A stretch of 34,959 bases of DNA from contig JAGBBE010000198.1 of NCBI GenBank assembly GCA_017938645.1, positions 1 through 34,959 on the forward strand, given 5' to 3'. Below, in pieces: positions 24,186 through 32,333 of the stretch (position 1 is its first letter; each line of letters opens with the position of its first letter). A program made the position numbers and the translations under genes. The notes under the pieces were generated by a model. It did no database searches and was not told the DNA's origin. It saw only the letters and a list, made by a program, of their open reading frames with translations. Source of the stretch: Clostridia bacterium (GTDB taxonomy: Bacteria; Bacillota_A; Clostridia; Christensenellales; Aristaeellaceae).

Positions 24186-24763
24186 AGCAGACAACCATTG
24201 GTTTTGCTCTTACGGGTTCTTTTTGTACATTTGAAAAGGCACTGGCGCAGATGGAGGAGCTTGTAGATCGCGGGTATGACGTGCTTCCTGTACTTTCGTT
24301 TAATGCCGGAAATCTGGATACACGCTTCATGAAGGCGGGGAAGCTCCGAGAAAGGATCGTCTCTATCACCGGGCACGTGCCCATCGACACGCTTGTAGAT
24401 GCAGAGCCCATCGGTCCAAAGAAAATGTGCGATGTGTTTGTCATTGCACCTGCAACCGGAAACAGTCTCTCCAAACTTGTCAACGGTCAGTTCGACACAC
24501 CTGCGCTTCTGGGTGCCAAAAGCCACCTGCGCAATGAAAAACCGCTGGTGCTTGCTGTCTCAACCAACGACGGCCTTGGTGCGGCTGCGCAGAATATCGG
24601 GAAGCTCCTGACGTGGAGAAACGTTTATTTTGTACCCTTTGGTCAGGATGATCCTGTCCGCAAGCCGCGGTCGCTTGTGGCGGATTTTGATCAGCTGCCG
24701 CGCACGATCGCCGCAGCGCTGGCAGGTGCGCAGATTCAGCCGATGCTGCTTTCCAACGGCTGA
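24182..24763 (+). CDS. spoVFB: Dipicolinate synthase subunit B
   Basis: Flavoprotein-fold partner of SpoVFA (193 aa). The N-terminus TIGFALTGSFCTFEKALAQME is the diagnostic start of the family. The central DVFVIAPATGNSLSKLVNG is the phosphate/flavin-type loop shared with the UbiX/Dfp fold, and VLAVSTNDGLGAAAQNIGKLL follows. It starts on the ATGA overlap with spoVFA, so the subunits are co-translated. Presence of both subunits indicates dipicolinate is made by the SpoVF route and not by the EtfA-dependent route known in some Clostridium species. Confidence 0.95.
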   Translation: MKQTTIGFALTGSFCTFEKALAQMEELVDRGYDVLPVLSFNAGNLDTRFMKAGKLRERIVSITGHVPIDTLVDAEPIGPKKMCDVFVIAPATGNSLSKLVNGQFDTPALLGAKSHLRNEKPLVLAVSTNDGLGAAAQNIGKLLTWRNVYFVPFGQDDPVRKPRSLVADFDQLPRTIAAALAGAQIQPMLLSNG

Positions 24764-24771
24764 TCAGAAAG

Positions 24772-24790
24772 CGATATTTGTGAAATATCG
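24772..24790. repeat. Inverted repeat between spoVFB and the next promoter
   Basis: CGATATTT-GTG-AAATATCG, 8-bp perfect arms, 8 bases after the spoVFB stop. No T-run follows, so termination would be weak. It lies directly upstream of a -35 element and could be a regulator site. Confidence 0.4.
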
Positions 24791-24798
24791 TAACAAAC

Positions 24799-24827
24799 TT
24801 GCAACAAACCTGAATCTGGGGTAAAAT
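24799..24827 (+). promoter_or_regulatory. Sigma-A-type promoter of the DUF3298-type gene and ftsK
   Basis: TTGCAA (24799-24804), 17-base spacer, TAAAAT (24822-24827). A 7-base direct repeat AACAAAC (24792-24798 and 24803-24809), one helical turn apart, overlaps the -35 region. Transcription would start near 24834, 34 bases before the ATG. Confidence 0.6.
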
Positions 24828-24867
24828 ATATTCTGCGAAAGAATCGCACAGAAGGGAGCAAAATGCA

Positions 24868-25995
24868 ATGATGAAAAAGCTTTTGTCCTGTCTGGCAGCT
24901 GCGGTGACGCTGTTCGTTCTGACACAGGCGCTGGCTGAAGAAATCACAGTAACCGCTACGGAAACAAAAATCGGTGAGAATTTTATTTCCTATCCGCAGC
25001 TTGAGGGAATGGCGGATGCAGCCATTCAGGAGAAAATCAACAGTGACATCGTCATGTCTGCCAATGTGTCGGGCATGCTGATGACGCTGGTCACGCTGGA
25101 TCAGCAAACTCAGCACCTCACGATGGATTACGATGTCTGTCTGCTCAATGATGAGGTGTTTTCCGTGATCATCAGCACCAGAGGAAAGCAGCCTCAAAAA
25201 CGGGATGGACATACCTGGACGGCGCTGAGCTATGATCTGTCTACCGGCGAGAGACTTACGCTGGATCAAGTCTTTTCCGATCCGGATGCTGCGGTAGCGC
25301 AGATGGAGGACATTGCCGAAAGTACGCTTTCGGAAGAACTAAACGGCTACATGGAGTACAGCGAAATTGTGCCTTTGCCCACGGACAGCTTCACGCTGGA
25401 TGAAACAGGAATCACCTTCTGGTATCCCGAAGAGCAGTTTTCTCTGTTCAACGGCTTCAGCGGCGCGTGCCAGTTCTGGTATGAGGAATTGGAAGGTTTC
25501 TGGCGGAACGATCCCACGCCGGAAAAAACCGATTCGGAAATCCGCGAGACGATTTCGCGGGCCGTGAGCTCCGGCACAATTCCCGGCGTTCCGGTTGCGA
25601 TGGGACAGGAGATGCAGGAGATTGCGGACGCTTATCGTCTTCTGCGCACGCCTGACGAGTTTCCCGGCGGCAGGTATTTCATCATGGAAGATGCGCAGTT
25701 CAGACAGATCCTGATTTTGTCGGATTCGCTTTACAGCGGCTACGACCAGTCGGTTGTGGAAGGCATCCAGCTCAGGCGCGGCGCTCTTGGCGGGCTTGTC
25801 GTGGGCGATACGGCACAGTCTGAATGGCGTCAGGCGCTGGGCCAGCCTGAAAAAACAGTTGATTTTACGGAAAATATGGCCTATGATTACAATCTGCCTG
25901 CCGGTGAGTACGATGTGTACCGTTTCGGCGGCAACGAACTCAGACTGCATGCGGATGAAAACGGCGTGCTCTGCGCCGTGCAGCTTTGCAAATAA
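24868..25995 (+). CDS. Secreted DUF3298 / RsiV-like domain protein
   Basis: A 375-aa exported protein with a signal peptide at residues 1-23 (KK, a hydrophobic stretch, then ALAEE). The region starting FISYPQLEGMADAAIQEKIN is typical of the N-terminal DUF4163-type unit of RsiV and PdaC proteins. SYDLSTGERLTLDQVFSD and ITFWYPEEQFSLFNGF are typical of the DUF3298 part. In characterised relatives this module senses lysozyme (RsiV) or sits before a peptidoglycan deacetylase (PdaC). Here there is no transmembrane anti-sigma region and no deacetylase domain. About 150 further residues have no family I recognise. GGGAG lies 9 bases before the ATG. FtsK follows after 17 bases. Confidence 0.7.
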   Translation: MMKKLLSCLAAAVTLFVLTQALAEEITVTATETKIGENFISYPQLEGMADAAIQEKINSDIVMSANVSGMLMTLVTLDQQTQHLTMDYDVCLLNDEVFSVIISTRGKQPQKRDGHTWTALSYDLSTGERLTLDQVFSDPDAAVAQMEDIAESTLSEELNGYMEYSEIVPLPTDSFTLDETGITFWYPEEQFSLFNGFSGACQFWYEELEGFWRNDPTPEKTDSEIRETISRAVSSGTIPGVPVAMGQEMQEIADAYRLLRTPDEFPGGRYFIMEDAQFRQILILSDSLYSGYDQSVVEGIQLRRGALGGLVVGDTAQSEWRQALGQPEKTVDFTENMAYDYNLPAGEYDVYRFGGNELRLHADENGVLCAVQLCK

Positions 25996-26012
25996 AACGC
26001 GGAGGATGAAAC

Positions 26013-28814
26013 ATGGCGAAAAGCAGCAAAAAGAAGAACGCTGCGCAATATGAATCCAATACGCTGGCGGCTTTTGCAGCCGTCGGCATCGTTTTGATCG
26101 CGCTGGGCGTGGTGAGCCTGCTGGCGGTCGTGGGGGGCTTGCGCGGCTCGTTTTTCAGCATGGTCAAGCAGTTTATGCAGGGACTTGCGGGCGGACTGTG
26201 CGTTGGCGTGAGCATTCTGCTCATCTGGTGCGGCGTGCTGGTGGCCTTTTCTTCCGGCCGTCATATGCCCAAGCGCGGTATCATTCTGGTTACGGTTCTG
26301 TATCTGGCGGTGCTTGGCATCATCAACCTGCTTAGCAAAATCGGCACCTACAGCCTGTTTGAGTACCTGACGGCATACAACAACCGTCTCACACCTCCTG
26401 CGGCTGAGCCTTCGGCTTTTGGCAACATCCTCACTGCCGCTTTTGCAGTGTGCGGAAGCAACGGCGCATTCGGAGGAATGCTGGGAATGCTGCTGGCGTG
26501 GCCTGCGTGGACGTTCCTTGGCACGGCGCTGGGCACGGTGGTACTGGGCCTGATCTGCGCAGCATGCGTGCTGCTGGTATCCCGGTTCGACCTTCTGCAG
26601 GTGGTGGATACGGTTCGTGACGGCTGGCATGGCCATGCACAGCGCAAGGAACAGAAACGCGCGCAGGAAGCCTATCAGATGCAATTGGAGGAGCAGAGGC
26701 GTCAGGCCGAGGAAGAAGAGCGTCTGCGCCAGTCTCCTGCCTATATGAGGCGTATGCAGCAGCCTGCACAGCCCCAGATGATGCCGCAGCAGAACTTTGT
26801 CAATTATGCGCAGATGCCCATGCAGCCTCAGCAGCCGCAGGGCGAAATTTACGATGAGATCATCATTCCCGAGGGACGTACCCTTCCGTGGAAAAAGAAG
26901 GGCAAAAAGGAGCCTGCGCAGCCTCAGCAGCCGGCTTATTATCAGACCCGAATGACCTTCACGCCGTCGGAAATGGACGTGCCTGAGGAAAAGAAGCCTG
27001 CGCAGGATGGCATCCTTGTGATGAATTCCCGAAAAAAGACGCAGGAGCGCATCGAAGCCATTCGCAAGCGCAAGGCTGAGCTGACGGCTGAAATCGAAGG
27101 CAACGAGCTGGCACAGGCGGCCGCCGGGGCCTATGCGCCTGAAGTTCAGCAGCCGGTTGCAGTTGAACCGATTTATCAGATGCCTGTGCAGGATGATGTG
27201 TATCCCGTGGAACTGGATGAACCGGAGGAAATTCTTGAGCCCATTCAGCCGGTGCAGCCCGTTCAGCCTGCGCCTGTGGCTGACAGAACGGAAGCCTACA
27301 AGCGTCCTGTAAGCGTCCCCAAGCCTGCTCCTGTGCAGCAGCCTGCGCATGAGCCTGCGCCGTATCCGTATCCCTCGATTGATCTGCTCAACACCCAGCA
27401 GCGCAGAGAAGCCGTCGATACCCGCGCAGCCGACACTGAGGATGCGGGCAGACTGGAAAAAACGCTGGAAAGCTTCGGCATTCCTGCACGCGTACAGCGC
27501 GTAACCCATGGCCCGGCTGTAACCCGCTTCGAGCTCGGTCTTACCTCCAGCGGTATCAATGTCAAGCGCATCATGGGCATTGCCGACAACATCGCGCTGG
27601 ACATGGCGGCCAACGGCGGCGTTCGCATCGAAATTCCCATTCCCGGTACGAACCTGTTTGGTGTTGAGGTTCCCAACAAGGAAATTCAGAGCGTTACGCT
27701 CTCTGAAGTTCTCATGAGCACTGAAATGCGTGCGGCCAAATCGCCGCTGGCGGTTGCTCTTGGCAAGGATATCGCTGGCCGTCCTGTGATCTGCGATATC
27801 GCCAAAATGCCGCATCTGCTCATCGCAGGCCAGACCGGCAGCGGTAAGTCCGTGTGTATCAACACCATTATCAATTCCATCCTCTTCCGCTCTTCGCCCG
27901 AAGAGGTGCGCATGATCATGATCGACCCCAAGGTGGTCGAACTGCAGTGCTACAATGTGGTGCCGCATCTGCTGATTCCGGTCGTGAGCGATCCGCACAA
28001 GGCAGCTGGAGCGCTGCAGTGGGCGGTTGCTGAAATGCTTGATCGCTATCACAAGATGCAGTCCAAGAACGTGCGCGAGCTTTCCGCCTATAACGCCAAG
28101 CTCGGGCCGGACGAGGAAAAGCTGCCGCGCATCGTGATCATCATCGACGAGCTGGCCGACCTGATGCTTGCCTGCAAGAAGGAAGTGGAGGACAGCATCA
28201 TCCGCATTGCCCAGCTGGCGCGTGCAGCAGGCATCCACATGGTGGTCGCTACCCAGCGTCCCACGGTGGATGTGATCACGGGTCTGATCAAGGCCAATAT
28301 TCCGTCCCGAATCGCCTTTGCCGTTGCCTCCAGCATTGACAGCCGAACGATTCTTGACCAGAACGGCGCAGAAAAGCTGCTGGGACGCGGCGATATGTTC
28401 TATTTCCCAACCGGAGCCAGCGCACCCATTCGCGTGCAGGGCTGCTTCATGAGCGATGCAGAAACCGAGCGTGTGGTCAACTACATTGGTCAGCACTCGC
28501 GCGTGGACTTTGATCCCAATGTGATGGAAGTCATGGAAAGCGACGACGACAACGGCGTTACCATGGCGGATCACGATGAGGAGAGCGGTGTAGACAGCAA
28601 GCTTGCTGAGGCCATCGAAATGGTCATCACTGACGGGCAGGCCTCCATCAGCATGCTGCAGCGCCGTATGAAGATCGGTTATGCGCGTGCAGGCCGCCTG
28701 ATCGACGATATGGCCGCACGCGGTATCGTGAGCAAATCCGCTGGTTCCAAGCCGCGTGAGGTGCTCATTACCCGCGAACAATACGAACAGATGAAGGAAT
28801 CCCTTGGAATTTGA
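26013..28814 (+). CDS. ftsK: FtsK/SpoIIIE DNA translocase
   Basis: A membrane-anchored motor that pumps chromosomal DNA through the closing septum, in division or into the forespore. The N-terminal 185 residues hold four or five membrane segments. A linker rich in Gln, Pro and Glu runs from about 210 to 440. The motor has RVTHGPAVTRFEL, Walker A GQTGSGKS (606-613) and Walker B IVIIIDELADLML (707-719), followed by ATQRPTVDVITGLIKANIPSR. The C-terminal gamma domain (about 862-933, with SISMLQRRMKIGYARAGRLID) reads polar DNA sequences. Length is 933 aa, a little longer than SpoIIIE (about 790) because of the linker. GGAGG precedes the ATG. Whether it is the only FtsK/SpoIIIE of this genome cannot be told. 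Confidence 0.96.
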   Translation: MAKSSKKKNAAQYESNTLAAFAAVGIVLIALGVVSLLAVVGGLRGSFFSMVKQFMQGLAGGLCVGVSILLIWCGVLVAFSSGRHMPKRGIILVTVLYLAVLGIINLLSKIGTYSLFEYLTAYNNRLTPPAAEPSAFGNILTAAFAVCGSNGAFGGMLGMLLAWPAWTFLGTALGTVVLGLICAACVLLVSRFDLLQVVDTVRDGWHGHAQRKEQKRAQEAYQMQLEEQRRQAEEEERLRQSPAYMRRMQQPAQPQMMPQQNFVNYAQMPMQPQQPQGEIYDEIIIPEGRTLPWKKKGKKEPAQPQQPAYYQTRMTFTPSEMDVPEEKKPAQDGILVMNSRKKTQERIEAIRKRKAELTAEIEGNELAQAAAGAYAPEVQQPVAVEPIYQMPVQDDVYPVELDEPEEILEPIQPVQPVQPAPVADRTEAYKRPVSVPKPAPVQQPAHEPAPYPYPSIDLLNTQQRREAVDTRAADTEDAGRLEKTLESFGIPARVQRVTHGPAVTRFELGLTSSGINVKRIMGIADNIALDMAANGGVRIEIPIPGTNLFGVEVPNKEIQSVTLSEVLMSTEMRAAKSPLAVALGKDIAGRPVICDIAKMPHLLIAGQTGSGKSVCINTIINSILFRSSPEEVRMIMIDPKVVELQCYNVVPHLLIPVVSDPHKAAGALQWAVAEMLDRYHKMQSKNVRELSAYNAKLGPDEEKLPRIVIIIDELADLMLACKKEVEDSIIRIAQLARAAGIHMVVATQRPTVDVITGLIKANIPSRIAFAVASSIDSRTILDQNGAEKLLGRGDMFYFPTGASAPIRVQGCFMSDAETERVVNYIGQHSRVDFDPNVMEVMESDDDNGVTMADHDEESGVDSKLAEAIEMVITDGQASISMLQRRMKIGYARAGRLIDDMAARGIVSKSAGSKPREVLITREQYEQMKESLGI

Positions 28815-28830
28815 GAAATGGGGGAGAGAG

Positions 28831-29562
28831 ATGCGCTATCCCAGCGAGGCGGAAGCACGGAAGATGATTGTGGACATTGGCCGCAGAATGTATGAAAAGG
28901 ATTTTGTGGCTGCAAACGACGGCAACATCAGCTTAAAAATCTCGGATGACCTGATCGTAGCCACGCCCACAAATGTGTCCAAGGGATTTATGACCGAAGA
29001 CATGATGGTGCTCATGCGCATGGATGGAACTGTATTGTCTCAAGGGCGCAGACCGTCCAGCGAAATCAAAATGCATTTGCGGATCTATCAGGAAAATCTG
29101 CAGGCGGCTGCAGTGTGTCATGCGCATCCGCCGGTGAGCACAGCCTACGCTATTGCCGGGATGCCGCTGGATCGGGCGATTTATCCAGAGGCTGTGGTCA
29201 ATTTGGGGGTTGTTCCCTGCATACATTTTGAGATGCCCGGTTCACAGGGGATTCCCGACAGCATTGCACCGTATTGCTGCCGCTACAATGCCATGCTTCT
29301 GGCAAATCACGGCGTAGTCACATGGGGCCGGGATCTGCTTGAGGCATGGTACCGTCTTGAATCCACTGAGCATTATGCGATGATTCTGCGTTATACCGGC
29401 TACGTGCCTGAATGTCCAGTCGGACTCAGCCGCAAACAGGTACGGGAGCTGATTGATATCCGCGAAAACGCGTGGGGCATTACGACCGGAGGCGTTCCGC
29501 TGGGCGGTGATGAACCCGCTAATCCGTATGACCGTATGGGAGGAGAGGATGATCGTGGCTGA
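28831..29562 (+). CDS. Class II aldolase (fuculose-phosphate aldolase-like), probable sugar-phosphate salvage
   Basis: Zinc-dependent aldolase of the AraD/FucA family, 243 aa. Motifs: [13 protein letters not shown] (phosphate-binding loop), [13 protein letters not shown] (catalytic Glu), CHAHPP (two zinc His) and [10 protein letters not shown] (third zinc His). Immediately downstream, and overlapping, is mtnA. An aldolase next to MtnA is the known pattern of the DHAP shunt, where 5-methylthioribulose or 5-deoxyribulose 1-phosphate is cleaved to dihydroxyacetone phosphate and an aldehyde. The substrate is inferred from this context. ATG 28831 with GGGGAG upstream is preferred to TTG 28804, which lies inside ftsK. 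Confidence 0.87.
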   Translation: MRYPSEAEARKMIVDIGRRMYEKDFVAANDGNISLKISDDLIVATPTNVSKGFMTEDMMVLMRMDGTVLSQGRRPSSEIKMHLRIYQENLQAAAVCHAHPPVSTAYAIAGMPLDRAIYPEAVVNLGVVPCIHFEMPGSQGIPDSIAPYCCRYNAMLLANHGVVTWGRDLLEAWYRLESTEHYAMILRYTGYVPECPVGLSRKQVRELIDIRENAWGITTGGVPLGGDEPANPYDRMGGEDDRG

Positions 29563-30619
29563 AAATATTATGCTGTTTGACACGGTTGCGCTGGATGACG
29601 AAAACAGCGCAATGGTGATCATTGATCAGACGAAACTTCCGGGCGAGATCAAAATGCTTCACCTGAAGACCCAGAAGGAGATCTGGGACGCGATTTATCT
29701 CCTTCAGGTTCGAGGCGCTCCGGCCATTGGTGTAGCTGCGGGTTTTGGGATCTATCTGGCTGCCAAGGAAATCAAGACAGAGGATTATGACCAGTTTCTC
29801 AGGCTGTTTCGTCAGGCCAAGGAATATCTCAATTCCTCCCGTCCTACGGCCGTCAATCTCTCCTGGGCGCTGGAACGCATGGAGGGTGTAGTCACTGCAA
29901 ATGCAGACAAGTCCGTTGAGCAAATCAAGGCGTTGCTGCTGAAAGAATGTATCTCCATCAAGGATGAGGACACGGATATGTGCCGCCGCATCGGTGAGCA
30001 TGGACTGAGCCTGATCAAAGACGGCGACGGGATTCTGACCCATTGCAACGCTGGACAGCTGGCTACTTCGCGCTACGGAACGGCGCTCGCGCCCATCCAT
30101 TTGGGGCGTGAACGTGGGATGCAGTTCCGCGTGTATACGGATGAAACCAGGCCTCTTCTGCAGGGGGCGCGTCTGTCTGCCTTTGAAATGGCAGCAGACG
30201 GGGTGGACACTACGCTCATCTGCGACAACATGGCGTCACAGGTTATGAAGAATGGATGGGTTGATGCGGTATTCGTCGGCTGCGACCGTGTAGCCGCCAA
30301 TGGAGACGCCTGTAACAAGATTGGCACCTCTGGTGTGGCGATTCTGGCCAAGCATTACGGCATTCCTTTCTACGTGCTGGGTCCGACTTCGACCATCGAC
30401 ATGCGACTCAAGAGCGGCGATGAAATTGTCATCGAGCAGAGAAAGCCGGAAGAAGTCACTGAAATGTGGTATGAAAAACGCATGGCCCCTTTGGGTATAA
30501 AGGTGTACAATCCGGCTTTTGACGTAACCGATCACGAGCTCATTACCGGCATTGTCACAGAGCACGGAGTGGCTTATCCGCCGTATACTGAAAGCCTGAA
30601 AAAACTTTTTGAAAAGTAA
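29549..30619 (+). CDS. mtnA: S-methyl-5-thioribose-1-phosphate isomerase (MtnA), possibly also 5-deoxyribose-1-phosphate
   Basis: Isomerises 5-methylthioribose 1-phosphate to the ribulose form; relatives also accept 5-deoxyribose 1-phosphate. It belongs to the eIF2B-alpha-like family. [11 protein letters not shown] and [14 protein letters not shown] are at the N-terminus, the catalytic Cys is in [17 protein letters not shown], and the catalytic Asp is in [36 protein letters not shown] closes the fold. Length is 356 aa, normal. ATG 29549 directly abuts an AGGAGAGG site, so GTG 29555 (better spacing) or ATG 29570 could be the real start. It overlaps the aldolase by 14 bases. No nucleosidase, kinase or later MtnB-D enzymes are nearby. 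Confidence 0.93.
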   Translation: MIVAENIMLFDTVALDDENSAMVIIDQTKLPGEIKMLHLKTQKEIWDAIYLLQVRGAPAIGVAAGFGIYLAAKEIKTEDYDQFLRLFRQAKEYLNSSRPTAVNLSWALERMEGVVTANADKSVEQIKALLLKECISIKDEDTDMCRRIGEHGLSLIKDGDGILTHCNAGQLATSRYGTALAPIHLGRERGMQFRVYTDETRPLLQGARLSAFEMAADGVDTTLICDNMASQVMKNGWVDAVFVGCDRVAANGDACNKIGTSGVAILAKHYGIPFYVLGPTSTIDMRLKSGDEIVIEQRKPEEVTEMWYEKRMAPLGIKVYNPAFDVTDHELITGIVTEHGVAYPPYTESLKKLFEK

Positions 30620-30620
30620 A

Positions 30621-30664
30621 AAAGCGATCTGCATCCGGTGCAATCGGATGCAGATCGTTTTTTC
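30621..30664. terminator. Bidirectional terminator between mtnA and the SH3b/PG-binding gene
   Basis: CGATCTGCATCCG (30625-30637), loop GTGCAAT, CGGATGCAGATCG (30645-30657), T-run 30658-30663. A-rich on the left, so it can also serve the convergent minus-strand gene ending at 30669. Confidence 0.93.
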
Positions 30665-30668
30665 GCTT

Positions 30669-32060
30669 TTACCAGGTATACTTGCTGGCCTTGTCCACGG
30701 CATTCTGGTGATCAGGATCGATCTTGTCGCTGCCGTGGGTTTTGCTGTTTTTGAAGTGGATGCACAGATGGCCTTCAAAGTCATTGGCAATGGTATTGTC
30801 GCCGTGAGGCATGCCGTTCATGGAGGCGGCATATACATGACCATTGTACTTGATCAGAATCGCGCGCCTACGCCAGCTGTAGGAACCGCCATAGATCGCT
30901 TTGACAGTGGCGGCGTCGTCTGCGGTGGCAGGCTCAGCGTCCATGTGGTCTCCGCCCGACCAGCGGATCATTTCAAAGGTCTTGCCGGTGAGGCAGTCCT
31001 TGACGGTGAAGCGTGCCTTTTTGGGAATCACGCTGGAAACATTGTCCTTGTACCAGTCCAGCACCTCAGTTTTGTAGGTGGTGGGCGTGGTAGTGGAGGA
31101 AGAACTGGAAGAAGAGGAGCTGCCGGAGCTGGACACGGCCTTCTCGCCGAAGATAATGCGGATGGTGGATGAACCGGCGATACCGTCGGCCTTCATGCCG
31201 CGCTTGCTCTGGAAACGCTTCACAGCCGCCTGCGTCTCAGCACCGTATTTTCCGTCTATGGCGCCGTTGAAGTAACCGAGGCATTCCAGCGCCTGCTGAA
31301 GCTTGACCACGTCGCTGCCGCTGTCGCCCAGTTCGCACTTGCCGGGAGCGGAGCCGATGGCAGAGATACTGCTGACGGTGGGATACTTGGATTTCTGGCT
31401 GGAAGAAGAGGAAGAGGAACTGCTGCCGGAAGAAGCACTAGTCTTTTTGGAGGTTTCAGGATCAGGCTGGGTGGTCAGCGTGCGGGAATTGCAGCTGCCG
31501 AAGATGCTCTTGACCGTGTACTTGCCGGCATAGCCGTCGGCGTTCAGTCCCTTGTCCTCCTGATACTCGCGTACAGCCTTGGCGGTTCCGGTTCCGTATT
31601 TGCCGTCGATCTTGCCGTCGTAGTAGCCGAGGATATCCAGCGCCTGCTGCAGCTTTTTCACGTCACTGTTTTCATCGCCGACACGCATGATTCCGGGAGC
31701 GGAACCCAGCGCCTTGATCTTGGATGAAACAGAAGAAGATTTGCTGCTGGAGGAGGAAGCAGAGGAACTGATCGAACCCTTGACATACTGCTTCATAATA
31801 TAGCCGGTGAAGTTGCCGTAGCGAACCTTGTACCAGCTTCCGCTCAGGGACAGAAGATCAACTTCTTCACCCTTGGGAATGGTCTGCAGCGCCTTGGAAT
31901 CCTTGTCAGCACTTTTGCGCAGAACAACCTTCGCAGTTGTAAGACCGGTATCGTCAGCCAGGGCGTTTTCCGGCAGCACGATGCTTCCCAGCACAACCAG
32001 AGCAGCCAGCACAGCGCATGTGCCGCGTTTGAAGAAGGAAATAAACTTTATTGTAGACAT
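30669..32060 (-). CDS. Secreted SH3b + double peptidoglycan-binding protein with a Cys/His C-terminal domain
   Basis: A 463-aa exported wall protein. Signal peptide 1-35 (ALA before DD). SH3b domain at 38-95 ends in GYIMKQYV. Two PG_binding_1 modules, about 118-190 and 237-305, each carry LQQAL and IDGKYG; poly-Ser linkers separate the parts. The C-terminal domain (330-463) contains a GGDHMDAEP stretch (His372, Asp374), NGMPHG, and a cluster GHLCIHF (His431, Cys433, His435), THG and DPDHQ. The Cys/His pattern suggests a thiol enzyme acting on peptidoglycan, perhaps a distant L,D-transpeptidase, but I cannot confirm this. The start is ATG 32060, 8 bases after AGGAGG; an upstream in-frame start (32093) lacks this. 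Confidence 0.8.
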   Translation of the reverse strand: MSTIKFISFFKRGTCAVLAALVVLGSIVLPENALADDTGLTTAKVVLRKSADKDSKALQTIPKGEEVDLLSLSGSWYKVRYGNFTGYIMKQYVKGSISSSASSSSSKSSSVSSKIKALGSAPGIMRVGDENSDVKKLQQALDILGYYDGKIDGKYGTGTAKAVREYQEDKGLNADGYAGKYTVKSIFGSCNSRTLTTQPDPETSKKTSASSGSSSSSSSSSQKSKYPTVSSISAIGSAPGKCELGDSGSDVVKLQQALECLGYFNGAIDGKYGAETQAAVKRFQSKRGMKADGIAGSSTIRIIFGEKAVSSSGSSSSSSSSSTTTPTTYKTEVLDWYKDNVSSVIPKKARFTVKDCLTGKTFEMIRWSGGDHMDAEPATADDAATVKAIYGGSYSWRRRAILIKYNGHVYAASMNGMPHGDNTIANDFEGHLCIHFKNSKTHGSDKIDPDHQNAVDKASKYTW

Positions 32061-32123
32061 GGCAAATGCCTCCTTTCGCAGATGGACATTCAAACAACGG
32101 AAAATGTGTCCGAATGCATCTTT

Positions 32124-32152
32124 AATATATTACGAAAACATTAAAATGTCAA
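32124..32152 (-). promoter_or_regulatory. Sigma-A-type promoter of the SH3b/PG-binding gene
   Basis: On the minus strand: TTGACA (32152-32147), 17-base spacer, TATATT (32129-32124). The -35 is perfect and the -10 matches at 5 of 6. The leader before the ATG is about 55 bases. Confidence 0.8.
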
Positions 32153-32163
32153 TACAATTTGAT

Positions 32164-32199
32164 GAAGCGTTACAGGTTTTGCAGCTTGTGGAAGCGTTA
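32164..32199. promoter_or_regulatory. Direct repeat GAAGCGTTA between divergent promoters
   Basis: Two exact 9-base copies, at 32164-32172 and 32191-32199, 27 bases start to start, lying between the two divergent promoters. Could be binding sites of a shared regulator; may be chance. Confidence 0.3.
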
Positions 32200-32229
32200 G
32201 GATATCTTTTCAGAAAATTGGTGAAACTA

Positions 32230-32257
32230 TTGACGAAATCGCCTTTCGTGGTAAAAT
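32230..32257 (+). promoter_or_regulatory. Sigma-A-type promoter of the 814-residue protein gene
   Basis: TTGACG (32230-32235), 16-base spacer, TAAAAT (32252-32257), about 75 bases before the ATG. Confidence 0.6.
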
Positions 32258-32333
32258 GTTATGGTGTTCATCGTTCATTCATATTTACATCATGAAATGG
32301 ACACATTGAAAAATTTAAGGGGTATATTTCTGT

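Noticed and set aside
25887..28781. Minus-strand open frame of 964 codons opposite ftsK
   Set aside because: Same codon-register shadow effect; the sense strand encodes a textbook FtsK with Walker motifs.
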